Assembly: GCA_027592035.1 (NCBI GenBank)
Contig: JAQCIK010000001.1
Span: 62,001 to 126,000 of the forward strand
DNA: 64,000 bases
Origin: Casp-actino8 sp001510455
Lineage (GTDB): Bacteria > Actinomycetota > Acidimicrobiia > Acidimicrobiales > Ilumatobacteraceae
Direction of reading: 5' to 3'
Shown here: positions 31,495 through 39,145 of the stretch, piece by piece
Layout of the letters: each line of letters starts with the position of its first letter
Numbering within the stretch: the stretch's first letter is position 1
Notes under the pieces: model-generated
What the model was told of the DNA's origin: nothing
Databases searched by the model: none
What the model saw: only the letters and a program-made list of their open reading frames with translations
Position numbers and translations under genes: made by a program

Positions 31495-31498
31495 GCCG

Positions 31499-32866
31499 GT
31501 GATCGTGAACCAGCTCGTTCGCCGGTGGTCGGCGAGATTTCTTCTGGCCCTGGGTGTTCTCCTCATCGGTCTCGGTTGGACGTCGTCGGCTGCATCGGCC
31601 GAGGACGTGGCCATCCGTATCCAGGTCAAGGAGCAGAATCGGGACGAAGCCGGCAAGGTCGACAATCAACCAGTGGTCGGGGTCGAGATCGTGGTTCTCG
31701 ATGCGTCAGGAGCCGAAGTCGGTCGTGGTGTGACGGGAGACGACGGGGTGATCGTCGTGCCCGTGCCGGCCCGGGCCGATTACACGGTCGAGCTCGTCGA
31801 GGATTCATTACCCGACGGGCAGAGTCTGAGCCCTCAGAGTCCCGCCGTTCAGTCGATCGCCGAGGACTCGTTCGTGACGGCGACCAAGACCATCAACTTC
31901 TTCACTGGAGAATCTCAGCGGGTGTCCGACACTGCGTTCGAGCGCGTGTCACAGAGGTTCGCCGACGGCTTCCGTCTCGGTCTGGTCCTGGCCATGTGTG
32001 CGGTCGGTCTCTCCTTGATCTTCGGAACGACCGGGCTGACCAATTTCGCCCACGGCGAGATGGTGACGTTCGGCGGATTGGCTGCATTCGTCTTCAACAT
32101 CACGGGCCTGACGTTTCTCGGATTCCTCGATTTCCTCCCTGGCGTGTACCCGGACGGACGCTTCCACGTCATCTGGGCCACGATCCTGGCCGCTGTCTTC
32201 GGCGGACTTTTCGGCTGGGCCCTGAATGCGGGCGTTTTCCTCCGCCTTCGTCGACGCGGTATCGGGTTGGTCACTCAGATGGTTCTCACCGTCGGATTGT
32301 CGATCCTGCTCAAGAACTTCTTCTTGTCACGTTTCGGAGGACGCACACGACCGTTCCGCGAATACAGCCTGCAGAAGGCCCTCGACATCGGTCCGATCAG
32401 CATCACGCCACGCGATCTGACGGTTTCGATCATCTCGATCCTCATTCTCGTGACCGTGGCTCTCACGCTTCGCTACTCCCGACTCGGGAAGGCGACTCGG
32501 GCCGTCTCCGACAACCCCGATCTGGCCTCGGCCACCGGCATCGATTCCGAACGAGTCATCAGACTGGTCTGGATCGCCGGTGGGGCGCTGGCCGCCCTTG
32601 GTGGAGTGTTCCGAGGTCTCGATGAGCAGGTGAGTTTCGAGATGGGAGGCCGTCTGCTGTTCCTCATGTTCGCCGCGATCACCCTCGGTGGTCTGGGTTC
32701 GGCCTTCGGTGCCCTGATCGGCGGCATCGTGGTCGGAGTCCTGGTCGAAATGGCGAGCCTGGTCGTTCCCACCGAGTTGAAGACCACTCCCGCTCTGGCA
32801 ATTCTGATCCTGGTGCTGTTGTTCCGCCCGCAGGGGCTTCTCGGTAAAGCGCAGAGAGTGGGTTGA
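31499..32866 (+). CDS. livH: Branched-chain amino acid-type ABC permease LivH with N-terminal extracytoplasmic domain
   Basis: This is a Liv-type inner-membrane permease (455 aa), about 150 residues longer than usual. Residues 12-34 form a signal peptide with an A-S-A cleavage site. Residues 36-105 look like a transthyretin/Ig-like beta domain (VVGVEIVVLDASGAEVGRG, then GDDGVIVVPVP), and residues 106-155 form a linker. The ordinary LivH membrane region starts near residue 157 with LIFGTTGLTNFAHGEMV and includes the cytoplasmic loop RYSRLGKATRAVSDNPDLA that contacts the ATPases. It ends LLFRPQGLLG. It heads livH-M-G-F. GTG 31499 is the likely start; GTG 31505 is possible. Confidence 0.92.
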   Translation: MIVNQLVRRWSARFLLALGVLLIGLGWTSSAASAEDVAIRIQVKEQNRDEAGKVDNQPVVGVEIVVLDASGAEVGRGVTGDDGVIVVPVPARADYTVELVEDSLPDGQSLSPQSPAVQSIAEDSFVTATKTINFFTGESQRVSDTAFERVSQRFADGFRLGLVLAMCAVGLSLIFGTTGLTNFAHGEMVTFGGLAAFVFNITGLTFLGFLDFLPGVYPDGRFHVIWATILAAVFGGLFGWALNAGVFLRLRRRGIGLVTQMVLTVGLSILLKNFFLSRFGGRTRPFREYSLQKALDIGPISITPRDLTVSIISILILVTVALTLRYSRLGKATRAVSDNPDLASATGIDSERVIRLVWIAGGALAALGGVFRGLDEQVSFEMGGRLLFLMFAAITLGGLGSAFGALIGGIVVGVLVEMASLVVPTELKTTPALAILILVLLFRPQGLLGKAQRVG

Positions 32867-32868
32867 CG

Positions 32869-33879
32869 ATGGATTGGTCGCTGATCTTCGAACTCTCACT
32901 GAAGGGACTCATCGGCATCAACGCCGTGTACTTCGCCATCGCTGCGATCGGACTGAACGTTCAGTTCGGCTACACCGGCCTGTTGAACTTCGGTCAAGCG
33001 GGCTTCATGGCCTGTGGCGCCTACGGACTGGGAATGACCGCCCACTACTTCGACATCTCTTTCTGGTGGGGCATCCCGATCGGCATCGTGTTCTCGTTGC
33101 TTCTCGGTCTCCTGATGGGTGTTCCGACGTTGCGTCTACGGGCCGACTATCTGGCCATCGTCACCATCGCCGCCGCCGAGATCATTCGCCTGGTCGTACG
33201 TTCGGTGCGGTTCAAGCACTACTTCGGAGGAAGCGACGGGATCAATCGCTTCGCTCAACCTTTCCGCGAAGTCGGTGCGGATCTGGGCATTGATCAGACC
33301 CAGTTGTACGGATTCGGGCCGTTCACGTTCACGGGACGCGAACTCTGGACGATGATCGTCGGCTGGGTACTTGTCGCAGTCATCGGCTTCCTCGTCTACA
33401 AACTCATGAAGAGCCCGTGGGGCCGGGTATTGAAGGCGATCCGTGAAGACGAAGACGCAGTACGAAGCCTCGGCAAGAACGTGTACTCGTACAAGATGCA
33501 ATCCCTCCTCCTCGGAGGAGTCATCGGAACGATCTCGGGCATGGTCTTCGCTCTCGACCGTGGAAGTGTGCAGCCGGACAACTACAGCCGTGACGTCACT
33601 TTCTACATCTTGACGGCGTTGGTTCTCGGCGGCGTGGCCAAGGTGTCGGGTTCCATCACCGGTCCGATGTTGTTCTGGCTGATCTTCACCTTCCTCGATA
33701 ACTTCCTGCGTCAGGTAGCCGACGAACCGATCAAGATCGGCAACTTCACCATCATGCAGTCGACGCAGGTGGGCCAGGTCAACTTCATGCTCGTCGGCCT
33801 GACCCTGATTCTTCTCATGGTGTACAGGCCGCAAGGGATCTTCGGCAATCGACAGGAGATGGCTTTCGATGGGCGCTGA
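32869..33879 (+). CDS. livM: Branched-chain amino acid-type ABC permease LivM
   Basis: This is the second permease (336 aa) of the Liv system, with about nine membrane segments. FGYTGLLNFGQAGFMACGAYG near residue 34 and the coupling-loop sequence MKSPWGRVLKAIREDEDAVRSLG around residue 180 are diagnostic. It ends VYRPQGIFG. The ATG at 32869 lies two bases after the livH stop, and the 3' end overlaps livG by 11 bases. Unlike LivH it has no extra N-terminal domain. Confidence 0.95.
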   Translation: MDWSLIFELSLKGLIGINAVYFAIAAIGLNVQFGYTGLLNFGQAGFMACGAYGLGMTAHYFDISFWWGIPIGIVFSLLLGLLMGVPTLRLRADYLAIVTIAAAEIIRLVVRSVRFKHYFGGSDGINRFAQPFREVGADLGIDQTQLYGFGPFTFTGRELWTMIVGWVLVAVIGFLVYKLMKSPWGRVLKAIREDEDAVRSLGKNVYSYKMQSLLLGGVIGTISGMVFALDRGSVQPDNYSRDVTFYILTALVLGGVAKVSGSITGPMLFWLIFTFLDNFLRQVADEPIKIGNFTIMQSTQVGQVNFMLVGLTLILLMVYRPQGIFGNRQEMAFDGR

Positions 33880-34744
33880 TTCCACCTTGTCCGCAACGGC
33901 GCAGGCGGCCCGTGAGGCTCTGGCATCCTGCAGCGCGACGCCGGGTTCGTCCAAGGTCGACCCCATCCTGGTGGCGGACTCGGTGCGCCGTACCTTCGGT
34001 GGAATCACCGCTGTCGACGTCGACCATCTCGAGGTTCAGCGAGGGTCGATCACTGCGTTGATCGGCCCGAACGGGGCCGGCAAGACCACTCTTTTCAACC
34101 TTCTCACCGGATTCGACAACGTCGACGAGGGCCGGTGGTCCTTCGACGGGCGTTCGATGGGAAGGGCGGCTCCACACCGTATGGCCAAGCTGGGGATGGT
34201 TCGCACCTTCCAGCTCACCAAGAGTCTCACCAAGTTGAGTGTGGTCGAGAACATGCGTCTCGGAGCAACCGACCAGATCGGCGAGAAGTGGTGGAACGGA
34301 CTCATCGACGCCCGATGGCGGAAGCAGGAGGCCGCCATCACGGCTCGAGCGGACGAACTCCTCGATCGTTTCAAGCTCGGACACATGCGCGACGAATACG
34401 CAGGCGCCCTGTCCGGCGGTCAACGGAAGCTTCTCGAAATGGCTCGTGCGCTCATGACCAACCCGGTTCTCGTCATGCTCGATGAGCCCATGGCCGGAGT
34501 CAACCCCGCTCTCAAGCAGAGCCTGAACGAACACATCCGAGGCTTGCGGGACGAAGGTATGACCGTCCTCTTCGTCGAGCATGACATGGACATGGTCCAC
34601 GACATCTCCGATTGGGTGGTGGTGATGGCCGAGGGACGCGTGATCGCCGAAGGTACGCCCGACGACATCTCGTCGAACCCGGCGGTGATCGATGCCTACC
34701 TCGGCGCACATCAGGGTCGGTCGCTCTTGGAGGATCAGTCATGA
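33869..34744 (+). CDS. livG: Liv-type ABC transporter ATP-binding protein LivG
   Basis: This is a cytoplasmic ATPase (291 aa). Walker A (GPNGAGKTT), the Q-loop (RTFQLTKSL), signature LSGGQRKLLE, Walker B VMLDEPMAGVNP and the H-loop VEHDMDMV are all intact. The Liv-specific long insertion between the Q-loop and signature is present. It has some 28 extra N-terminal residues, alanine- and serine-rich, compared with typical LivG. The ATG at 33869 lies inside the end of livM. The stop overlaps livF (ATGA). Confidence 0.95.
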   Translation: MGADSTLSATAQAAREALASCSATPGSSKVDPILVADSVRRTFGGITAVDVDHLEVQRGSITALIGPNGAGKTTLFNLLTGFDNVDEGRWSFDGRSMGRAAPHRMAKLGMVRTFQLTKSLTKLSVVENMRLGATDQIGEKWWNGLIDARWRKQEAAITARADELLDRFKLGHMRDEYAGALSGGQRKLLEMARALMTNPVLVMLDEPMAGVNPALKQSLNEHIRGLRDEGMTVLFVEHDMDMVHDISDWVVVMAEGRVIAEGTPDDISSNPAVIDAYLGAHQGRSLLEDQS

Positions 34745-35490
34745 ACTCTGTTGCCGGATCATCGGATGTGCTCCGTGCGACCGAACTGGTGGCCGGATAC
34801 GTTCCCGAAGTCAACATTTTGAACGGTTGCGACCTGGTCGTCGGAGAGGGCGAGTTCGTCGGGATCATCGGACCGAACGGGGCCGGAAAGTCGACCTTCT
34901 TGAAGGCCGTGATCGGACAGTGTCGGGTCCGTGGTGGTTCGGTGACGCTGCTCGGTCAGGACATCACGGGTCGAAAGGCGCACGAACTCGTTCCGCTCGG
35001 CCTCGGATACGTCCCGCAGAACCGAAACGTGTTTCCCAGTCTCACGGTGAAGGAAAACCTCGAGATGGGTTGCTTTCTGTCGCCGAAAGTCTTCGGGCAG
35101 CGATTCGACTACGTCACCGGACTCTTTCCGAAGTTGGGGGAGAGGTCATCTCAGCGGGCCGGTGCTCTGTCGGGTGGTGAGCGGCAGATGGTCGCCATGG
35201 GTCGGGCGCTCATGCTCGAGCCGAAGATTCTCCTCCTCGACGAGCCGTCAGCCGGCCTCTCGCCGGCTCTGCAGGACGAGGTTTTCGTCCGTTGCCGTGC
35301 GATCAACGAAACCGGAGTCGCGATCCTCATGGTCGAACAGAACGCTCGACGATGTCTTCAGGTGGTTCATCGAGGTTACGTCCTCGATCAGGGGCGGAAC
35401 GCCTACACCGGAACCGGACGCGAACTTCTGGCCGATCCGAACGTGATCGAGCTCTATCTCGGTACGCTCGCCCGAGCGACGGGCGGCTGA
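34741..35490 (+). CDS. livF: Liv-type ABC transporter ATP-binding protein LivF
   Basis: This is the second ATPase (249 aa) of the Liv system. GPNGAGKSTFLKAV is Walker A, GYVPQNRNVFPSLTVKENLEMG the Q-loop region typical of LivF, LSGGERQM the signature, LLLDEPSAGLSP Walker B and VEQNARR the H-loop position (Q instead of H, as is usual in LivF). The ATG at 34741 overlaps the livG stop. The operon ends in the strong hairpin at 35540. Confidence 0.95.
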   Translation: MNSVAGSSDVLRATELVAGYVPEVNILNGCDLVVGEGEFVGIIGPNGAGKSTFLKAVIGQCRVRGGSVTLLGQDITGRKAHELVPLGLGYVPQNRNVFPSLTVKENLEMGCFLSPKVFGQRFDYVTGLFPKLGERSSQRAGALSGGERQMVAMGRALMLEPKILLLDEPSAGLSPALQDEVFVRCRAINETGVAILMVEQNARRCLQVVHRGYVLDQGRNAYTGTGRELLADPNVIELYLGTLARATGG

Positions 35491-35539
35491 GCACACCTCG
35501 TCGACCTGCGCACGGCGCGTCGACGACACCGATCAACGA

Positions 35540-35572
35540 GAAGGGCCCCCGGGGAATCCCCGGGGGCCCTTC
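35540..35572. terminator. Strong bidirectional terminator between livF and livK
   Basis: GAAGGGCCCCCGGGG and CCCCGGGGGCCCTTC form a perfect 15-bp stem around an AAT loop. It lies 50 bases after the livF stop and 24 bases after the livK stop on the opposite strand. It is the strongest hairpin I found in the window and would serve both convergent units. Confidence 0.88.
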
Positions 35573-35595
35573 GTCACGTCTGGACGTGAGCGGGA

Positions 35596-36984
35596 TCAGT
35601 TACCGGCGTCGAAGTTCTCGCCGAGAGCGTTACCCATGTTTCCGTCGGTGCCGTACCAGTTCTTGGCCTTCGGACCGATGCCGTTCTCGACGGCCGTGCG
35701 CAGGATGCGGCTACCTTCGTCGAACGAGACGAGGACGACGGCATCCGGGTCAGCCGAGACGATCTCGGCAACCTCGGCGTCGAACGAAGCCGCAGCCGGG
35801 TCGTAGGCCTTCACGCCAAGAACGGTCACACCAGCAGCCTCGAGGACGTCCTTCACGACGGCGGCGATGCCGTTGCCGTAGGCGTCATCGAGGTTCATGA
35901 TGTACGCCGAAGCGTTGCCGTCTTCGACGATCTGGTTGGCCACCACGGCGCCCTGAAGTCCGTCCGCCGGAGCGTTACGGAAGTAGAGGGCGTTGTCCGG
36001 GTAATCGGACAGAGCCGGGCTGGTGTTGGCCGGGCTGAACATCGTCACACCGGCAGCCGTGATCTTGTCGATGACCGTGAGCGACACGCCCGACGACGCA
36101 GCACCGATGATGGCGTCGACGCCCTCACCGATCAGACGGTCGGAGGTGGTGCTGGCGATGTCGGTCGTGGTGTCACCGGAATCACCCTGTGACAGTTCGA
36201 CCGGATTGCCGAGAACGCCACCAGCGTCGTTGATCTCCTTGACGGCGTACTCGACACCGGCGAATTCCGGTGGTCCGAGGAACGCGAGGCTTCCCGTCTC
36301 GGGAAGAAGGGTGCCGATCTTCAAGACGCCGTCACCCTCACGGGTTGCGGTGGTGGCCTGAAGGTCGACGACGGCCGATGCGGGAGCAGCGGCATCGATC
36401 AGGTTGCTCTGCGAAGCTTCGGTGATGCGGTTGTCAGCACCGAACTCGAGCATGGCGTAGCTGCCCTGGAGCGGCTCACCGTTGCCGTTGAACTCGTGCG
36501 GTCCGGAGATTCCGTCGTAGTCCGGGTCTCCACCGGCCTCGATGATCGCGAGGCAATCAGCGAAGGTGGTGCACTTCTCGCCGTCCTTGGTGATGGCGAC
36601 GATCTCGTTGGCATGAGCGGCTCCATCGGTGCCGGCCTTGGCCACGGCGAGAGCGATCACGATCGCTGCGTCGTAGGACTCGGAGGCGTAGTTGAAGTCG
36701 CTGAGGGCTGCGTTACCGAGTGACACCCAGTAGTCCGAAACGGCCGAAAGCCATTCCTCGCTGACATCGGCACCCTTCGGCGTCGTTCCCTTCATACCTT
36801 CCAGTTCACCGCCGGCTGCGGGAGCCTCCGTTGCCGGAGCCTCCGTTTCGGCCGGTGCTTCGGTGGCCGGAGCTTCGGTTGCCGGTGCGGCGTCGCTGTC
36901 ACCGTCGTCGCCACCGCAGGCAGCGCCTACGAGAGCGAGACCGAGAACCAGCGCACCGACCCGGCGAGCTCGGGTCTTCTGCAT
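35596..36984 (-). CDS. livK: Circularly permuted Liv-type substrate-binding lipoprotein
   Basis: This is a periplasmic-binding-fold lipoprotein (462 aa) for the adjacent Liv transporter. Residues 1-23 form a lipoprotein signal ending GAAC, with C23 probably lipidated. Residues 30-58 are an ATEAP-type linker. Residues 60-195 (LEGMKGTTPKG, FNYASESYDAA, KDGEKCTTFADC, DYDGISGP) match the part that normally ends such proteins. Residues 217-462 (DGVLKIGTLLPETGSLAFLGPPEF through YGTDGNMGNALGENF) match the normal beginning and middle, and then the protein stops. The order is therefore permuted. The frame is intact and GGGGGAG precedes the ATG. The livHMGF genes converge from the other side of a shared terminator. 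Confidence 0.92.
   Translation of the reverse strand: MQKTRARRVGALVLGLALVGAACGGDDGDSDAAPATEAPATEAPAETEAPATEAPAAGGELEGMKGTTPKGADVSEEWLSAVSDYWVSLGNAALSDFNYASESYDAAIVIALAVAKAGTDGAAHANEIVAITKDGEKCTTFADCLAIIEAGGDPDYDGISGPHEFNGNGEPLQGSYAMLEFGADNRITEASQSNLIDAAAPASAVVDLQATTATREGDGVLKIGTLLPETGSLAFLGPPEFAGVEYAVKEINDAGGVLGNPVELSQGDSGDTTTDIASTTSDRLIGEGVDAIIGAASSGVSLTVIDKITAAGVTMFSPANTSPALSDYPDNALYFRNAPADGLQGAVVANQIVEDGNASAYIMNLDDAYGNGIAAVVKDVLEAAGVTVLGVKAYDPAAASFDAEVAEIVSADPDAVVLVSFDEGSRILRTAVENGIGPKAKNWYGTDGNMGNALGENFDAGN
36814..36888 (-). repeat. Low-complexity ATEAP-type coding repeat in livK
   Basis: Residues 33-57 of the binding protein are made of repeated A-T-E-A-P-like units, encoded by a matching imperfect DNA repeat. 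This is the flexible tether between lipid anchor and folded domain, common in actinobacterial binding proteins. Confidence 0.8.
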
Positions 36985-37089
36985 ATGTGTTCTCCCCCTA
37001 TGGAGATACGGGACGGATGTCCCAATGGTTGGAAAGGCGAAGGTTACCGGCCGGTCAGAGGGAATTCTCGTCGGTGTTACGGTTCGGCC

Positions 37090-37911
37090 ATGCCCGATCC
37101 CTCATCCTCCGCCTCCGCCGAAGTCCTGTACGACGTTGCGGATCACGTCGCAACCGTCACTCTCAATGCCCCGGACCGGCTGAACACCATCTCGGGAGCG
37201 ATGTTGAACGAACTGTCGGACGCCTTGCTCCGGGCCGATCGTGACCGCAACGTGCGCTGCATCGTCCTGACCGGAGCCGGACGTGCGTTCTGTGCCGGTC
37301 TGGACCTCGCCGCTCAGATGGGCCAGAAGAAGGATCTCGGAGTTCTGGACTCGGGTTCGGACCTCGGTGGGGAGTTCGACCTGCGCACGGCACCACCGGT
37401 GGTACTTCACAATCTCGACACTCCGACGATCGCAGCCATCAACGGCGGCGCAGCCGGGTACGGCCTCGATCTGGCCTTCGGATGTGATATCCGAGTCGCC
37501 GCTCGCACAGCCAAGTTGAATCCCGGTTTCGCCAAGAGGGGCATCCTGCCCGAGAGTGGGGGCACCTGGTTGTTGCCACGCATCGTCGGTTACGCGAAGG
37601 CGGCCGAGATCTGTTTCACGGGTCGCACCTTGACCGCCGACGAGTCTTTCGACCTCGGACTCGTGAACTCGGTCGCCGAACCCGATGACTTCCAGGCCGC
37701 AGTGATGGGTTTAGCCAGCGAGATCTCGGCCAATGCGCCGCTCGCCGTTCGTGCGATCAAGCGAATGATGCGAGCGGCCGAAACCGAGACGTTCGAGCAG
37801 AACATTCACCACGTGTTCCTTCAACTCCTGCCTCTCTTTCGAACGCAGGACTTCAAGGAAGGTGTCGCATCGTTCATGGAGAAGAGGCCGGCCGATTTCA
37901 CCGGTCGCTGA
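37090..37911 (+). CDS. Enoyl-CoA hydratase/isomerase family protein
   Basis: This is a crotonase-fold protein (273 aa). VRCIVLTGAGRAFCAGLDL forms the first oxyanion-hole strand and TIAAINGGAAGYGLDLAFGCD the second. In canonical hydratases two glutamates follow; here GILPESGGTWLLPR supplies one of them (E in PES). The hydratase versus isomerase reaction is therefore not certain. The ATG at 37090 begins the conserved region; the frame is open upstream to 36985 without similarity. It precedes a nitroreductase by six bases, suggesting one transcript. Confidence 0.9.
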   Translation: MPDPSSSASAEVLYDVADHVATVTLNAPDRLNTISGAMLNELSDALLRADRDRNVRCIVLTGAGRAFCAGLDLAAQMGQKKDLGVLDSGSDLGGEFDLRTAPPVVLHNLDTPTIAAINGGAAGYGLDLAFGCDIRVAARTAKLNPGFAKRGILPESGGTWLLPRIVGYAKAAEICFTGRTLTADESFDLGLVNSVAEPDDFQAAVMGLASEISANAPLAVRAIKRMMRAAETETFEQNIHHVFLQLLPLFRTQDFKEGVASFMEKRPADFTGR

Positions 37912-37917
37912 TCCTCG

Positions 37918-38616
37918 ATGTCGTCCCCAATCGATCTCTTCACCGGTCTCGGTACGACTCGTTCGATCCGGCGATATCGAAGCGAGGCGATACCGACCGA
38001 GGATCTCTCGGCCATTCTGTGGGCGGCTGGTCGAGCGCCGAGTGGTAGCAACCGACAGCCCTTTCGCTTCATCGTTCTGACCGACGGCCCCCGTGCTCAG
38101 GAGGCCAAGACGATCCTCGGCGCGAGCTTTCGTTCGAGTTGGTCGCAGAAGAGAAGTCATGACGGTTTCGACTCGGGTTCCGGAAGCCGCGCCGATTCTC
38201 CGAAGGCGCGCCAGGCCCGTGCGATGCAAGAGTACGTCGACAATTTCGAACGTGTTCCAGCCGTCGTCCTCGTGTGCCTCGACCGATATCGCGAACCGAA
38301 TCCGTACGAAGGGGCATCCGTGTACCCAGCGTGCCAGAACCTTCTTCTCGCCGCACGCGCGCTCGGTTACGGGGGCGTATTGACTATGTGGCACCTCGGC
38401 GTCGAAGGCGAGCTACGAACCTTGTTGTCCGTTCCCGATCATGTCGCCCTGTCGGCGTGCATCACGCTCGGTCGTCCGGCCGGAAGTCACGGACCCGTTC
38501 GCCGCCGACCCCTGGAAGAGATCGTGTTCGACGATGTCTGGGGTCGAGCAGCGGTCTGGATCGACGAACGGAGCGCAGTGGATCGATTGTCGAGTGCCGA
38601 GACTCGACCGTCCTGA
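37918..38616 (+). CDS. Nitroreductase family protein
   Basis: This is an FMN-dependent nitroreductase-fold protein (232 aa). TRSIRRYRSEAIP near residue 14 and WAAGRAPSGSNRQPFRFIV at about 36-54 are the FMN-binding blocks, and ACQNLLLAARALGYGGVLTM around residue 140 is the second conserved region. ITLGRPAGSHGPVRRRPLEEIVFDD closes the domain as in F420/FMN-type oxidoreductases. It follows the crotonase gene closely, and the J-domain gene starts one base after its stop. Substrate unknown. Confidence 0.9.
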   Translation: MSSPIDLFTGLGTTRSIRRYRSEAIPTEDLSAILWAAGRAPSGSNRQPFRFIVLTDGPRAQEAKTILGASFRSSWSQKRSHDGFDSGSGSRADSPKARQARAMQEYVDNFERVPAVVLVCLDRYREPNPYEGASVYPACQNLLLAARALGYGGVLTMWHLGVEGELRTLLSVPDHVALSACITLGRPAGSHGPVRRRPLEEIVFDDVWGRAAVWIDERSAVDRLSSAETRPS

Positions 38617-38617
38617 G

Positions 38618-39145
38618 ATGGATCGCCGGAGCGCGCTCGAGATTCTCGGATTGACGGAGAACGACGATCTCACTGACGTCGTTGCGGCGCGTCGTCGTCT
38701 CGCTCGCCGCTGTCATCCCGACGTCGGAGGTGACGACGACACCATGATGTTGGTCAACCAGGCCGCCGATTTCCTCCTCGCCGAGAGTTCGTCGGATTTC
38801 GACGATGAAAGGCGACTCCATCCGGAGTGGGACGGTGTCGAGATCGACCGTCCCTCCTTCGTCATCGACGTGCTTCCGGTCGAGGCGTTCGAATGGATCC
38901 TGACGGCGGCCAACGTCCTCGGGCACGTCGTCGATGACGAACCTCCGTACGCCTTGGAGGTGTTGATCGACTCTCGTCCCGACCGCTGGTGCCGTCTGGA
39001 AATCGTTCCCGACGCCGGATCGTCGACGGTGTCGATCCTGACCGAAGGTCACGACCCGACCGAGATGGTGCCGCTCTTCGTGACGACGATCAACGAGTTG
39101 AGCGAATCCTCGAGCCTCAGGGACGGGGAGCGGCGGCCTTCATGA
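38618..39145 (+). CDS. J-domain (DnaJ-like) protein of unknown role
   Basis: The N-terminal 60 residues form a J domain. ALEILGLTENDDLTDVVAARRRLARRCHPDVGG contains the HPD tripeptide that stimulates Hsp70, and VNQAADFLLAE is the last helix. The remaining 110 residues contain no zinc fingers or standard DnaJ C-terminal domain and are not recognised. They are rich in D, E and V, with a single W-C patch (PDRWCRLEIVP). At 175 aa it is a J-domain adaptor rather than DnaJ itself. ATG 38618 directly follows the nitroreductase TGA. The 3' end overlaps the convergent tsaC gene by 29 bases. Confidence 0.78.
   Translation: MDRRSALEILGLTENDDLTDVVAARRRLARRCHPDVGGDDDTMMLVNQAADFLLAESSSDFDDERRLHPEWDGVEIDRPSFVIDVLPVEAFEWILTAANVLGHVVDDEPPYALEVLIDSRPDRWCRLEIVPDAGSSTVSILTEGHDPTEMVPLFVTTINELSESSSLRDGERRPS

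Noticed and set aside
30664..32625. 653-aa plus-strand open frame
   Set aside because: It runs antisense through the EamA gene and then out of frame through livH. The translation is rich in R, S, D and H and low in hydrophobic residues, as expected of a shadow frame in GC-rich DNA.
35596..36984. livK order explained by a frameshift, gene fusion or assembly error
   Set aside because: The frame is continuous, the lipoprotein signal and terminator are in the right places, and each segment occurs only once. A fusion would leave duplicated or incomplete domains. An assembly error cannot be fully excluded without reads.
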